A stretch of DNA of 64,000 nucleotides from CAVZYN01 sp963779515 (GCA_963779515.1 CAVZYN010000001.1:744001-808000), one strand, 5' to 3'. Positions 18,853 through 28,288 are shown, counted from the first letter of the stretch. The notes: a model not told the origin generated them from the letters alone. Numbers and translations are program-made.

Positions 18853-19900
18853 ATGATTCGCCGGTTGGTTGGTTCACTCGTCGTTGCGGGCCGCCGCTAC
18901 GACCGCATATGCGCAAGATCTTCCAAAACAGAACTTCAAGGTCGTCGGCACCTGGTCGAACCTCACGAACTGGCAAGCCAATGAGCAGCCGTTCTGGACC
19001 AAGCAGCTACCGGAGCTGACCAAGGGCCAGATGACGGCCAACGTCCAGTCCATCAGCGAACTCGGTCTCAAAGGCACCGAAGTGGTGCGCATGTTGAAGC
19101 TCGGCCTGTTCGATTTCGCGCACGGGCTGCCGATCTACATCGCCGAGGATGCCACCGTTGAAGGCATCGATATCGCCGGCGTCGCCAAGACCTTCGACAT
19201 GGCGCGCAAAACTGTCGACGCCTACACGCCGATCCTCAATGCCGCCTTCGAGAAGAAGTATGGCGCCCGCGTGCTGAATTATTACACGTGGCCGTCGCAG
19301 ATGTTCTATTGCAACGCGCCGATCAAGGGCCTCGCCGACCTCAAGGGAAAGAAGGTGCGCGTGCAAGGCACTTCGCAGGCCGACCTCGTCGAGGCGCTGG
19401 GCGCCACCGGCGTGACGATCCCGTTCGCCGAAGTTGTCCCCGCACTCCAGCGCGGCACCGTCGATTGCGGCATCACCGGAACCATGCCCGCCTTCAAGGC
19501 CGGCTGGCACGAAGTCACGACCCACGTGCTCAATCTCCCGGTCGGATTCTCGGTCTCGTTCACCGCCATCAGCCTCGCCACCTGGGGCAAGCTCGACGAC
19601 AAGAGCAAGACGTTCGTCGAGAGCACCGTCAAGGGACAGACCGACAAGTGGTGGAAGACCATCATCGACGAGAACGCCATGGGCCTGAACTGCACCACCG
19701 GCACCGGCGAGTGCACGGTTGGCAAGGTCGGCAAGTTGGTCAAGGTCGAGCCCGCCGCCGGCGACGCGGCAATTCTGCAGGCGGCGATGGAAAACGTCGT
19801 CCTGAAGCGCTGGGCCAAGCGCTGCGGGCCCGATGCCTCCTGCATCAAGGACTGGAACGACACCATCGGCAAAGTCGTCGGTCTGACCGCGACGCAGTGA
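18853..19900 (+). CDS. dctP: TRAP transporter solute-binding protein DctP, system 1 (frameshift in signal peptide)
   Basis: Periplasmic substrate-binding protein of a TRAP transporter. The mature part begins near QDLPKQNFKVVGTWSN and has the family features VRVQGTSQADLVEALGAT and VVPALQRGTVDCGITG. The natural ATG at 18853 opens MIRRLVGSLVVA, but one extra G near 18889 moves the rest of the signal peptide (AAATTAYAQ) and the whole mature protein into the next frame; a TTG at 18869 would be an in-frame but poor start. The span of 1048 bases is 349 codons plus one. It is followed by dctQ and dctM. The substrate is unknown; nearby catabolic genes hint at a carboxylate. Confidence 0.9.
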
Positions 19901-19991
19901 GCTTTCTTTAGACCCGGCGGAATGGATCACCTGCGATCGTCCCGCCGCTGCTTCTGAGTGGTGATCGCCGACTGGTCCGGGGGAGCAACCA

Positions 19992-20603
19992 ATGGCGACG
20001 ATGGATCGATCGCTTCGAGCCTACGGCTGGATCGCGCGAAAGTGCGCGATCATCGCCGGCTGGGCACTGATGGCGATCTCGGTCGCAACCTGCATCGAAA
20101 TCATCGGCCGCAAGTATTTCGGCTTCTCGTTCAGGGGTATCGACGAGATCGGTGGCTACATGCTCGCCGGCATCAGTGCCTTTGGATTCGCCTACGCGCT
20201 CGCCAACCGTTCGCACATGCGCGTCACCTTGCTGTTCCCCTACATTCCTCGCCGCCTGCAAGCCGCCCTGAACGTCCTGGCGTTGGCGACGCTCGCCGTC
20301 ATTGCGGTGTTCTGCGCTTGGCGCGGCGGCTTCGAGGTGATGGATGGCCTGATCTCGGGCAAGCGCTCCAATACCCCGCTGGCGGTGCCGACCTGGATCC
20401 CGCTCGCCATCTGGTTTTCGGGCATGGTGTTGTTCGCCGCCGGCACTGTGCTCATGACCGTGCACAGCCTGCGCCTGTTATTCACCGATACCGCCAAACT
20501 CAACGTCCTCTATGGCCCCCAATCGCTCGACGAAGAGATTGTCGCCGAGGTCAGCCACGCCGAGGCGCGTGAAGGTTTGAAAAAGGCTGCCGCGCCGCCA
20601 TGA
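19992..20603 (+). CDS. dctQ: TRAP transporter small permease DctQ, system 1
   Basis: A 203-residue integral membrane protein with about four transmembrane helices (starting KCAIIAGWALMAISVATCIE) and the DctQ pattern EIIGRKYFGFSFRGIDEIGGY. It pairs with the large permease to drive sodium- or proton-coupled uptake. GGGGAG lies 7 bases before the ATG. It overlaps dctM by 4 bases (ATGA), so the two are translationally coupled. Confidence 0.95.
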   Translation: MATMDRSLRAYGWIARKCAIIAGWALMAISVATCIEIIGRKYFGFSFRGIDEIGGYMLAGISAFGFAYALANRSHMRVTLLFPYIPRRLQAALNVLALATLAVIAVFCAWRGGFEVMDGLISGKRSNTPLAVPTWIPLAIWFSGMVLFAAGTVLMTVHSLRLLFTDTAKLNVLYGPQSLDEEIVAEVSHAEAREGLKKAAAPP

Positions 20604-21904
20604 TGGACATCACCACCGTTGCCATCGGATTCGGCCTGCTGCTGCTGGCGATGACGCTCGGCCTTCACATCGCCACCGTGATGTTCGGCATCGGCGCCCT
20701 CGGCGCGGCCCTCTATCTCGGCTGGCCCGGCCTCAACGGCATGGTCGTCGTCTACATGGGGTCGATGGACGAAGCGGTGCTCTTGCAGCTGCCGCTGTTC
20801 ATCCTGCTCGGCGAAATTCTGGTTCGCTGCGGCGCCACCGAACGCATGTATCGCTCGCTCTCGGACTGGCTGAATTTTCTGCCCGGCGGCCTGCTGCACA
20901 CCAATATCGCCTCGTCCGCGCTGTTCTCCGCGGTCTCCGGCTCCTCGGTCGCAACGGCGGCCACGATCTCCACCGTGGCGCTGCCGACGTTCAAGCAAAA
21001 GAGCTATGACCCGCGCATGGTGCTCGGCTCGATCGCCGCCGGCGGCTCGCTCGGCAATCTCATTCCGCCTGGTATCGCCTTCATCATCTATGGCGTTCTC
21101 ACCAACACGTCGGTGGCGCGGCTCTATGCCGGTGGCACTATTCCGGGCGTGCTCTTGACCCTCATGTTCATGGGTACGATCGTCGCGCTGACGCTGTTGC
21201 GCCCCTCGATTGCGCCTAAGGAACCGATCAGCGATCCGCTCGGCGTGCGCCTGCGCCGTCTGCCGGACCTGCTGCCGCCGCTCCTCATTTTCGGCATCGT
21301 CATGGGCGGCATCTATTCCGGCTGGGCAACATCGACGGAGGCTGCGGCCCTCGCCGTGATCGCGACGCTGCCGATCGCCGCCCTCTATGGCCGCCTCAAC
21401 ATCGCTTTGCTGCACGATGCCTTCGTCTCAACTGTGAACCTGACCGCCCTCAGCATGTTGATCCTGGCCGGCGCCTTCGCGCTCAACTTCATTCTCGGCC
21501 TGCTCGGCGTCACCTCGGCCCTGACCCGGTTCGTCGCCAGCCTGAACGTCACGCCGCTACAGCTGATCTACATTCTGTTCGTCTTCTACGTCATTCTCGG
21601 GACATTCTTCGAGACGCTGCCGATGATGGTTGGCACGCTGCCGCTGGTGCACCCGTTGATCGTCTCCGCCGGCATCGATCCGGTCTGGTTCGGCGTGTTC
21701 CTGGTGCTGATGTGCGAGATATCGCTGATCAGCCCGCCCGTCGGCATGACCCTCTACGTCATCCAGGCGGTGCGCAACGAAGGTTCGATCGGCGACGTCT
21801 TCCGCGGCACCATCCCGTTCTTCATCACCATGCTGCTGATGACGATCCTGCTGATCCACTTCCAGGAACTCGCCCTCTGGCTCCCCCGCAAAGCCTTCGG
21901 TTAG
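20600..21904 (+). CDS. dctM: TRAP transporter large permease DctM, system 1
   Basis: A 434-residue protein with about 12 hydrophobic helices and the DctM hallmarks GSSVATAATISTVALP, GGSLGNLIPPGIAFIIYG, TEAAALAVIATL and LISPPVGMTLYVI. It forms the transport channel with DctQ. It is the last gene of the operon; a convergent dehydrogenase gene ends 35 bases later. Confidence 0.96.
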   Translation: MMDITTVAIGFGLLLLAMTLGLHIATVMFGIGALGAALYLGWPGLNGMVVVYMGSMDEAVLLQLPLFILLGEILVRCGATERMYRSLSDWLNFLPGGLLHTNIASSALFSAVSGSSVATAATISTVALPTFKQKSYDPRMVLGSIAAGGSLGNLIPPGIAFIIYGVLTNTSVARLYAGGTIPGVLLTLMFMGTIVALTLLRPSIAPKEPISDPLGVRLRRLPDLLPPLLIFGIVMGGIYSGWATSTEAAALAVIATLPIAALYGRLNIALLHDAFVSTVNLTALSMLILAGAFALNFILGLLGVTSALTRFVASLNVTPLQLIYILFVFYVILGTFFETLPMMVGTLPLVHPLIVSAGIDPVWFGVFLVLMCEISLISPPVGMTLYVIQAVRNEGSIGDVFRGTIPFFITMLLMTILLIHFQELALWLPRKAFG

Positions 21905-21939
21905 CGAGCATCCCAAACACCGCGTCATGCCGTCGTTCA

Positions 21940-22908
21940 CTACCGATCCAGCACCTCCGGATTGACGACGAAACGCGGTGCCGCCCCGCCCAGGATCGCC
22001 GCCATGTCGTCGGCCATGGACTTGAAAATTCGCGTCATTGCTCCAGCAGTCGTCGCCATGGCGTGCGGCGAGGTCAGGCAATTCGGCATTTGAAATAGCG
22101 GGTGCGTGACGTCCGGGGGTGAGGGATCGAACACGTCGATGGCAGCACCCGCCAGCCGGCCCGATGCTAGCGCCTCATGGATCGGGTCGAGACCGTCGAT
22201 GACGCCGCCGCGCGCCAGATTGACAAGGAATGCGCCGGGTTTGACGACGGCCAGCCGTGCGCGATCGATCATACCGCGCGTTTCGGTGTTCTGCGGGCAA
22301 TGCAACGAAATGAAATCCGCCGTCGATAACAGCTCCTCTAACTCCACTTTTCGTGCGCCGTGCGCCGCGCAGGTGGCGGCATCGACGTAGGGGTCCGTCG
22401 CCATCACTGTCATGTTGAAGACCTTGGCGATTCCAGCGACGAGGCGGCCGATGCGTCCAAGTCCGATGATGCCGATAACCTTGCCGTCGAGATCTCCTCC
22501 TTGAACGCCCAAGCGGCTGTTCCAGTTGCCGGCCTTCAGTTCCCGGTCCCAGTGCATCACCTGTTTGCAGAGTGCGAGCATGAACGCGAACGTCGCCTCG
22601 GCAACCGCGGGCGCGCCAGCTCCGGGCGCATAAACGACCGGGATGCCGCGTCGCGTCGCCGCCGCAATGTCGATGCTGTCATAGCCGACGCCGGTGCGGC
22701 CGATGACGCGGAGCGCGGGCGCGTTGGCAAGCACTGCCTCGGTGATCGGCGCCGCGCCGCGCACCGCCAGCGCGACGACGCCATCCATCATGCCGGCAAG
22801 CGTGCTCTCCTTGATGTCAGGGGTGACCCTGAATTGGCCGAAGGCGCTGAGCACCCCCGTCGCATAGTCATCGAGCGGCGCGGTGGCGAGGACGACGGCG
22901 TTCGACAC
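21940..22908 (-). CDS. D-2-hydroxyacid dehydrogenase (phosphoglycerate-dehydrogenase-like)
   Basis: NAD(P)-dependent oxidation of a D-2-hydroxyacid or reduction of the keto acid. Visible features are the nucleotide-binding motif GIIGLGRIGRLVA, the catalytic arginine region VNLARGGVIDG, and the terminal histidine region CLTSPHAMAT. The GTG at 22908 is preferred over the TTG at 22935 because GGAG sits upstream and the family N-terminus (SNAVVLATAPL) begins there. It lies about 35 bases after the aldolase gene on the same strand, likely one operon. The exact substrate cannot be read from the sequence. Confidence 0.88.
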   Translation of the reverse strand: MSNAVVLATAPLDDYATGVLSAFGQFRVTPDIKESTLAGMMDGVVALAVRGAAPITEAVLANAPALRVIGRTGVGYDSIDIAAATRRGIPVVYAPGAGAPAVAEATFAFMLALCKQVMHWDRELKAGNWNSRLGVQGGDLDGKVIGIIGLGRIGRLVAGIAKVFNMTVMATDPYVDAATCAAHGARKVELEELLSTADFISLHCPQNTETRGMIDRARLAVVKPGAFLVNLARGGVIDGLDPIHEALASGRLAGAAIDVFDPSPPDVTHPLFQMPNCLTSPHAMATTAGAMTRIFKSMADDMAAILGGAAPRFVVNPEVLDR

Positions 22909-22942
22909 GGGGGTGCACTCCGGTCTGAAGGACAAATCGAGG

Positions 22943-23725
22943 TCAATCGGCTTGGCTCAGCAGGTCGCGGCGCGCTTGGGCGCCGGCCATCAGATAGGTA
23001 TGGTCTGATCCCGTCAGCACGAAGCGCGCTCCGCCCTTGATGTAGCGGCGCGCCGTTTCCGTATCGTAGACGCCACCCATGCCGAGCGCCTTGCCATTCG
23101 CGCGGCACGCGTCACCAACGGTCTGGTACGCCTCGGCGATACGCGCGTGACCGATTTGGCCGGAAATCCCCATCTCGGCTGAAAGGTCCGAGGTGCCGAT
23201 CAGCAGGGCGTCGATGCCTTCGACCGCGGCGATGGCCGCGGCATTCTTCACGCCTTCGGGGCTCTCGATCATGGCGACGACCATGATTTCCGCGTTGAGG
23301 ACTGCTTGTGCTTCGGCGTTGCCGGGCGCCCGGAAGCCGAACGCCACGGCAGGTCCGCCCCAGCTGCGGCGGCCGAGCGGCGGATAGCGGAACGCGCGCG
23401 CAATCTGGCGCGCGTGCTCCGGCGTATCGACATGCGGAATGACAACTCCCATGGCGCCATTGTCGAGGCAGCGCGTGCCCTCATCGAGGGCGTCGGCTGC
23501 CACGCGAACAAGGGGCGTGACGCCCGTCGGAAGTGCGGCGAGGCAAAGCTGTGTCGCCTCCTGCACCGAGAACGCGCCGTGCTCCATGTCGATGAACAGC
23601 CAATCATGGCCCGTCGCAGCCGCGAGTGCCGCTGTCGCGCTGGTCCGCAAATGATGCACGCCAAAGCCAAGTGCCAGCTCGCCCGCTTTCAGTTTGCGCT
23701 TGGTGTTGTTTTCAAAAACCGGCAT
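22943..23725 (-). CDS. HpcH/HpaI family aldolase
   Basis: Class II metal-dependent aldolase/citrate-lyase-fold protein that cleaves hydroxy-keto acids to pyruvate plus an aldehyde. The 260-residue product begins MPVFENNTKRKL. It shows DWLFIDMEHGAF, the RVAADAL region, the metal-ligand MIESPEGVKNA and DALLIGTSDLSAEMG. An open frame extends upstream to 23821, but its residues are unlike the family. With the dehydrogenase it suggests catabolism of a sugar acid or hydroxy acid, perhaps imported by TRAP system 1. Confidence 0.9.
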   Translation of the reverse strand: MPVFENNTKRKLKAGELALGFGVHHLRTSATAALAAATGHDWLFIDMEHGAFSVQEATQLCLAALPTGVTPLVRVAADALDEGTRCLDNGAMGVVIPHVDTPEHARQIARAFRYPPLGRRSWGGPAVAFGFRAPGNAEAQAVLNAEIMVVAMIESPEGVKNAAAIAAVEGIDALLIGTSDLSAEMGISGQIGHARIAEAYQTVGDACRANGKALGMGGVYDTETARRYIKGGARFVLTGSDHTYLMAGAQARRDLLSQAD

Positions 23726-23829
23726 GGGTGATCCTAGTGGCTGGCTCGTGGGTACTGTGTCTATCCTGCCCGGTGTGGCCATCATCGCGCGCGCCGGGCG
23801 GTAACGTCCACACCTTGCCACAATTCTAG

Positions 23830-24561
23830 ATGCGTCTGCGGTCGATGGTGCCCATCGGGCTGCCTGGATGCTATGCGTTTCGTGGGGTGATGGTGATCAT
23901 GGCGGTATCTGCGTTGGCCTTGCGCCGGTTCTGTGATGTTGGCGCGATCTACCTTGCGATGTCGATGTTGCCGGCGCCGGCTCTGGCGCAGAGCATCATT
24001 CCAGGCGGTGGCTGGAGTGGACCCTACATCGGCATTACCGCGGGCGGTGCCTTTGCCAACGTCAAGAACGCGACGTCTGCCTCCGGCCTGACCTGGTCGG
24101 GGTATGCGGGTTACGGCATCAATCTGTCCGCTTTGTATCTCGGCGCCGAAGTGGACGCCACCTGGGGCGGTTCCAGCGCAAAGATCGCCGGACCGTTGCA
24201 GACCTCGGAACTGGAGGTCGACTGGTCGACCTCTGCCCGCGCGCGGGTTGGCGTCACTTTTGGCGGAGTGCTGCTCTATGCAACCGGTGGTGCTGCATGG
24301 TCGCGCCAATCGCTCGGTGTCGCCTCGCTCGCAGGCGGCGCCGGCTCCACGAGCAAGACGCTGTCGGGTTACGTTGTCGGCGGCGGCGTTGAAATGAAGT
24401 TGCTGCCGTTCGTCAGCGGCCGTATCGAGGCGCTGCACTACGATTACAGCAGTGGCGCAACGGACCTGCAAGTTGGGCTTCCGGCCGCCGCCATCAGCGC
24501 CTCTAGCCGCGGCCTTGACGAGACGGTCGTGCGTGCTGGCATCAGTCTGCGCTTTAACTAG
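23830..24561 (+). CDS. Outer-membrane beta-barrel protein (Omp25/31-like)
   Basis: After a signal peptide ending near PAPALAQ, the mature sequence starts with GWSGPYIGITAGGAF and runs as alternating beta strands to a terminal phenylalanine-asparagine (AGISLRFN). This is the pattern of small 8-stranded porin-like proteins of Hyphomicrobiales. The ATG at 23830 gives an unusually long leader of about 54 residues; the ATG at 23890 (MVIMAVSAL) gives a more normal one. It is divergent from the aldolase gene and convergent with the MoxR gene. Confidence 0.8.
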   Translation: MRLRSMVPIGLPGCYAFRGVMVIMAVSALALRRFCDVGAIYLAMSMLPAPALAQSIIPGGGWSGPYIGITAGGAFANVKNATSASGLTWSGYAGYGINLSALYLGAEVDATWGGSSAKIAGPLQTSELEVDWSTSARARVGVTFGGVLLYATGGAAWSRQSLGVASLAGGAGSTSKTLSGYVVGGGVEMKLLPFVSGRIEALHYDYSSGATDLQVGLPAAAISASSRGLDETVVRAGISLRFN

Positions 24562-24593
24562 AAGCGCCACCGGGTCGCGCCGCGCGTCCAACA

Positions 24594-25442
24594 TCACTCC
24601 CCGCCCTTGCGCCGCGCCATGAACGCGAGGCGCTCGAACAGGTGCACGTCCTGCTCGTTTTTCAGCAGTGCGCCATGCAGCGGCGGGATCAGCTTGCGCG
24701 GATCTTGTTCGCGCAGAGTTTCGGGCCCGATGTCCTCATTCAGCAGCAGCTTGATCCAGTCCAAAAGCTCCGACGTTGACGGCTTTTTCTTGATGCCTGG
24801 TACGTCACGCACATCATAGAAAATCTTCAATGCTTCTGAGACAAGCCGCCCTTTGATGTCGGGAAAATGCACATCGACGATCGCGCGCATGGTTTCGGCA
24901 TCGGGGAACTTGATGTAGTGGAAAAAGCAGCGGCGCAGGAACGCGTCGGGTAGCTCCTTCTCATTGTTTGATGTGATCAGCACCACGGGACGCTTAGCGG
25001 CCTTGATCGTCTCGCCGGTCTCGTAGACATAGAACTCCATGCGATCGAGTTCCTGCAGCAGGTCGTTCGGAAACTCGATGTCGGCCTTGTCGATCTCGTC
25101 GATCAGCAGCACCGGTCGTTCTGGCGCCGTGAACGCCTCCCAGAGTTTGCCTTTGCGGATGTAGTTTTTGATGTCTTTGACACGGGCATCGCCGAGTTGG
25201 CTGTCGCGCAACCGCGATACTGCGTCGTATTCGTAGAGGCCCTGCTGCGCCTTGGTGGTCGATTTGATGTGCCACTCGATCAACGGGGCCTTCAGTGCCT
25301 TGGCGACCTCGATCGCGAGCACCGTCTTCCCCGTGCCGGGTTCGCCCTTGACGAGCAGCGGCCGCTGCAGCGTCACGGCGGCATTGACCGCGACCTTCAG
25401 GTCGTCGGTCGTAACGTAGGACTTCGTGCCGGTGAATTTCAT
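24594..25442 (-). CDS. MoxR-family AAA+ ATPase
   Basis: A 282-residue chaperone-type ATPase with Walker A GEPGTGKT (residues ~38-45), Walker B LLIDEIDKAD, sensor 1 LITSNNEKELPDAF and arginine finger LRRCFFHYI. Relatives (CoxD/MoxR) act with a von Willebrand factor A protein to mature metal enzymes such as CO dehydrogenase. No VWA gene lies on either side here, so its partner is elsewhere or lost. Confidence 0.92.
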   Translation of the reverse strand: MKFTGTKSYVTTDDLKVAVNAAVTLQRPLLVKGEPGTGKTVLAIEVAKALKAPLIEWHIKSTTKAQQGLYEYDAVSRLRDSQLGDARVKDIKNYIRKGKLWEAFTAPERPVLLIDEIDKADIEFPNDLLQELDRMEFYVYETGETIKAAKRPVVLITSNNEKELPDAFLRRCFFHYIKFPDAETMRAIVDVHFPDIKGRLVSEALKIFYDVRDVPGIKKKPSTSELLDWIKLLLNEDIGPETLREQDPRKLIPPLHGALLKNEQDVHLFERLAFMARRKGGE

Positions 25443-25519
25443 TGCTGCGCAGCTCGCCTCGAGAAAAGTCGCGGGACACTAAGCGGGCGCAAGGTGCAGC
25501 ACAAGCGAGCGCCGAACAG

Positions 25520-25557
25520 CAGCGCCATCCCCTTGAGGCGTCGAGGGGATGGCGCTG
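25520..25557. repeat. Perfect 14-base hairpin in the MoxR-DksA intergenic region
   Basis: CAGCGCCATCCCCT (25520-25533) and AGGGGATGGCGCTG (25544-25557) are perfect inverted arms with a 10-base loop that can pair further. It lies in the ~590-base gap between MoxR and the DksA-like gene. The rest of the gap is GC-rich, with short spurious frames, and becomes AT-rich from about 25790, where the promoter of the DksA-like gene probably lies. Confidence 0.7.
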
Positions 25558-26034
25558 GAGCGGACGCGTGGGCGCGTGTCCGCCGGATCCGGGGATCGGT
25601 GGCGTGGGGAGTGCTGCTGACCTTATCCTGGGGCGTGGGGAGAGCGGACGAAGTAGCGGCGGCGCACCGTGCAAGTGGTCCCCGGGGCTTGGGACGAGGG
25701 ACGTGTCTCCTTTGGTGTGTCGTCCGGCGTGGCGGGGAGGCGCCGTCGCCGGGCGAGAGGGCTGCGAGTCAGGTAAACTCGCCAATGTGCGAGTAATGGG
25801 ACTATGGCACGCCCAAATGAATGCACGGTAAACGGGCATAATGCAATATATGCAACTTATGAGATATTTCTGTGTGATGCCTGATGCGCAAAATGGGACA
25901 TCGCGAAGTTGGCTCTGGACCGTTGTCTTTCCGCGCTTGACTTGGAATTACAGGCACTTAAATACGGGCACGCAAATTGCTCAGCCTGTTCAGTGATACA
26001 AAATTCAGCGATTGCCCGAGCCACGGAGGCCAGC

Positions 26035-26814
26035 ATGGCGAAATCGGCGCCTAAGACCCTCGCGAAGCCAAAAGCGGCAGGCAAGCCAGCCCGCGCGGCT
26101 TCGAAGAGTTTGTCGATGAAAAATGCCAAGGCCCCCGCCACGAAAGCACGGCCGTCAGCACCTGCGAAGTCGTCGCCTTCCGCGAAGTCAGCCAAGCTCC
26201 CGCCGAAGGCCACTGCGGCAAAAAGTGTTCCCAAACCGGCTGCAAAGTTCCTCGCCAAGCCGGTCAAGGCGGCCGCAAACGGTGCGAAACCTCCGAAGGC
26301 TGCGGAGATCGCAGTGAAGCAAGCCTCGATCCCGGTCGCCAAGGTGGTTGCCGCTGCGGTGGCAAAAGTCGCGGCGAAGAAAAAGAGCCCAAAAATCAGC
26401 GAGATCGTTCTGCCGCCTGGATACATGCCGTCCGAGAGCGAGCCGTTCATGAACGATATGCATCGCGCATATTTCCGCGTTAAATTATTGAACTGGAAAG
26501 AAGAGATCATCAAGCAGAACCGCGAGACGCTGGACGCGCTGCACGATGACACGGCCCAGCATGCCGATCTGGCAGATCGCGCGACGTCGGAAACCGATCG
26601 GGCGTTGGAGTTGCGCGCCCGCGATCGCCAACGCAAGTTGATCGCAAAGATCGATTCGGCGTTGTCGCGCATCGATGACGGCAGCTATGGGTTTTGCGAG
26701 GAAACCGGCGAGCCGATCGGCTTGCGCCGGCTGGATGCGCGCCCCATCGCGACCATGTCGCTGGAGGCGCAGGAACGCCACGAACGCCGCGAGCGCGTCT
26801 TCCGCGAGGAATAA
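26035..26814 (+). CDS. DksA/TraR-type protein with a histone-H1-like N-terminal extension
   Basis: The ATG at 26035 has GGAGG 7 bases upstream. Residues 1-~125 are almost entirely Ala, Lys and Pro in AAKK/PAK-type repeats, like bacterial histone-H1-like tails. The C-terminal ~130 residues are DksA-like: a coiled coil (MNDMHRAYFRVKLLNWKEEI ... RDRQRKLIAKIDSALSRID) and the globular end DDGSYGFCEETGEPIGL. Only one cysteine remains of the usual four, as in other alphaproteobacterial DksA proteins. DksA binds the RNA polymerase secondary channel with ppGpp; the basic tail could add DNA binding. It is much longer than the usual ~140-residue DksA. Confidence 0.85.
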   Translation: MAKSAPKTLAKPKAAGKPARAASKSLSMKNAKAPATKARPSAPAKSSPSAKSAKLPPKATAAKSVPKPAAKFLAKPVKAAANGAKPPKAAEIAVKQASIPVAKVVAAAVAKVAAKKKSPKISEIVLPPGYMPSESEPFMNDMHRAYFRVKLLNWKEEIIKQNRETLDALHDDTAQHADLADRATSETDRALELRARDRQRKLIAKIDSALSRIDDGSYGFCEETGEPIGLRRLDARPIATMSLEAQERHERRERVFREE

Positions 26815-26901
26815 TTCGTCCGTTGTGGGACAGCCGTTAAGGCCATGATAACCCGTGCCACATAGGCTTTAGCCGTCGCAGGTCTTTGCAACGGTGAGAT
26901 C

Positions 26902-27102
26902 ATGTCGTTCCGGCTTCCGCAGTTCTGCACCATTGCCGGATCGTGGCGGGCGCTCCCCATGCTCGTCATCGGCGTGCATGTGATGCCGCTTGCCCTGACC
27001 GTGGATCGCGGCGCCGCGCCCACGTCTGCATACGTGCGCACGACCATGGTTCCGATGGCCTTGGACAAACTGCCGGCATCAGCCTTCGGTGATTGGGAGT
27101 AG
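26902..27102 (+). CDS. Possible small protein, unsupported
   Basis: A 66-residue frame (MSFRLPQFCTIAGSW...) in the ~300-base gap between the DksA-like gene and the ybdK-like gene. A hydrophobic middle (about residues 15-33) could be a membrane or signal segment. There is no clear ribosome-binding site and no recognised family, and an opposite-strand frame is also open, so it may not be real. I see nothing else in this gap. Confidence 0.2.
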   Translation: MSFRLPQFCTIAGSWRALPMLVIGVHVMPLALTVDRGAAPTSAYVRTTMVPMALDKLPASAFGDWE

Positions 27103-27118
27103 GGTGATCCGGCGCCGT

Positions 27119-28288
27119 TCAATCGCCGCGCGTCTCCACCACCAAGTGATCCACGACCTGTTTTAGCGCCTCGCTTTTGGACGCGCCGTTCGCCAGTGCA
27201 GCTTCATAGGCGGCGACTTGCCGATCGGCGCTGGTGCCGCGACGGACGATGTCGCGGGTGCGCGCGATTTCTGCAGTACACTCCAGTGCCGCCGCGTCTT
27301 CCTCCACCAGTTCCAAAATCTCATCGAGCAGCGCCGGGAACGGCTCCAGCGTTCCTTTGCCGAGATCGAACAGCGTGCCGCCGACGCCATACCGCATCGC
27401 GCGCCACCGGTTCTCCTCCAACAGGAACACTGGATACTGCCGCCATCGCTGATTGCTTCTGCGCAGCCGCCACAGCATGCGCAGCACGCACACATAAAGC
27501 GCCGCCACCGCCACGGCGTCCTCGATCTGCGTGCACACGTCTGTGACGCGCATCTCCAGCGTCGGATATCGATCCGACGGCCGGATATCCCACCAGATCT
27601 TGGTCGCGTCCTCGATGATGCCGGCGCTGATCAGCACATCGACATTGCGGCGATACTCGTCCCAACTGTCGAACCGTCCCGGCATGCCTGTGCGCGGCAG
27701 TTCGCGATAGGCGGCGAGGCGGCAGCACTTGAGCCCCGTATCCTCCCCCTCGCGGAACGGCGACGATGTCGACAGCGTCAACAGATGCGGGAGAAAATAG
27801 CGGGCCTGGTTCATCAGATCCATGCGCAGCTCGTTGTCGCCGAGCCCGACGTGCACGTGCATGCCGCAGATGACGAGATGACGTCCGACACCGGCGAGAT
27901 CCTTCGCGATCGATTTATAGCGCGGCCGCTCCGTCGGCTGTTGGTCGGCCCAGCGCGCAAATGGATGCGTGGATGCGGCGATCGGTGCGAGATTGTAGGC
28001 AGCGGCTTTCGTTGCGACCAGCGATCTCAGGCCCTTGAGTTCCTCGCCCGCGGCCCGCGCGGTCCGATGTACTTTTGTCCCGACCTCGATTTGTGACGTC
28101 AGGAATTCGCGCGCCACCTGATCGCCGACCATGGCTTCGCAATCGGCAAACAGCGCTTCCGGATGTGCCGTCACGAGATCGCGCGTCGTTCGATCAACGA
28201 GCAGGTACTCTTCCTCGATCCCGATTGTGAAATCTGGCTCGGTGCGTGTCGGCATGGGGGGCATTGTTTTGTGCATCATGGCCGGCAT
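27119..28288 (-). CDS. YbdK-type carboxylate-amine ligase (glutamate-cysteine ligase family 2)
   Basis: ATP-dependent carboxylate-amine ligase with weak glutamate-cysteine ligase activity in characterised relatives. The GCS2 signatures are TIGIEEEYLLVD near residues 21-32, GMHVHVGL near 143, and EMRVTDVC near 245. The length of about 380 residues is typical. Several ATGs cluster at the N-terminus (28288, 28276, 28264, 28255) and no strong ribosome-binding site decides among them; 28255 would place the conserved motif closer to the start. It is monocistronic by spacing. Confidence 0.88.
   Translation of the reverse strand: MPAMMHKTMPPMPTRTEPDFTIGIEEEYLLVDRTTRDLVTAHPEALFADCEAMVGDQVAREFLTSQIEVGTKVHRTARAAGEELKGLRSLVATKAAAYNLAPIAASTHPFARWADQQPTERPRYKSIAKDLAGVGRHLVICGMHVHVGLGDNELRMDLMNQARYFLPHLLTLSTSSPFREGEDTGLKCCRLAAYRELPRTGMPGRFDSWDEYRRNVDVLISAGIIEDATKIWWDIRPSDRYPTLEMRVTDVCTQIEDAVAVAALYVCVLRMLWRLRRSNQRWRQYPVFLLEENRWRAMRYGVGGTLFDLGKGTLEPFPALLDEILELVEEDAAALECTAEIARTRDIVRRGTSADRQVAAYEAALANGASKSEALKQVVDHLVVETRGD

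Noticed and set aside
25442..25831. Open frame of 129 codons upstream of the DksA-like gene
   Set aside because: No ribosome-binding site, no family resemblance, runs through a perfect hairpin, and composition is Arg/Gly-rich.
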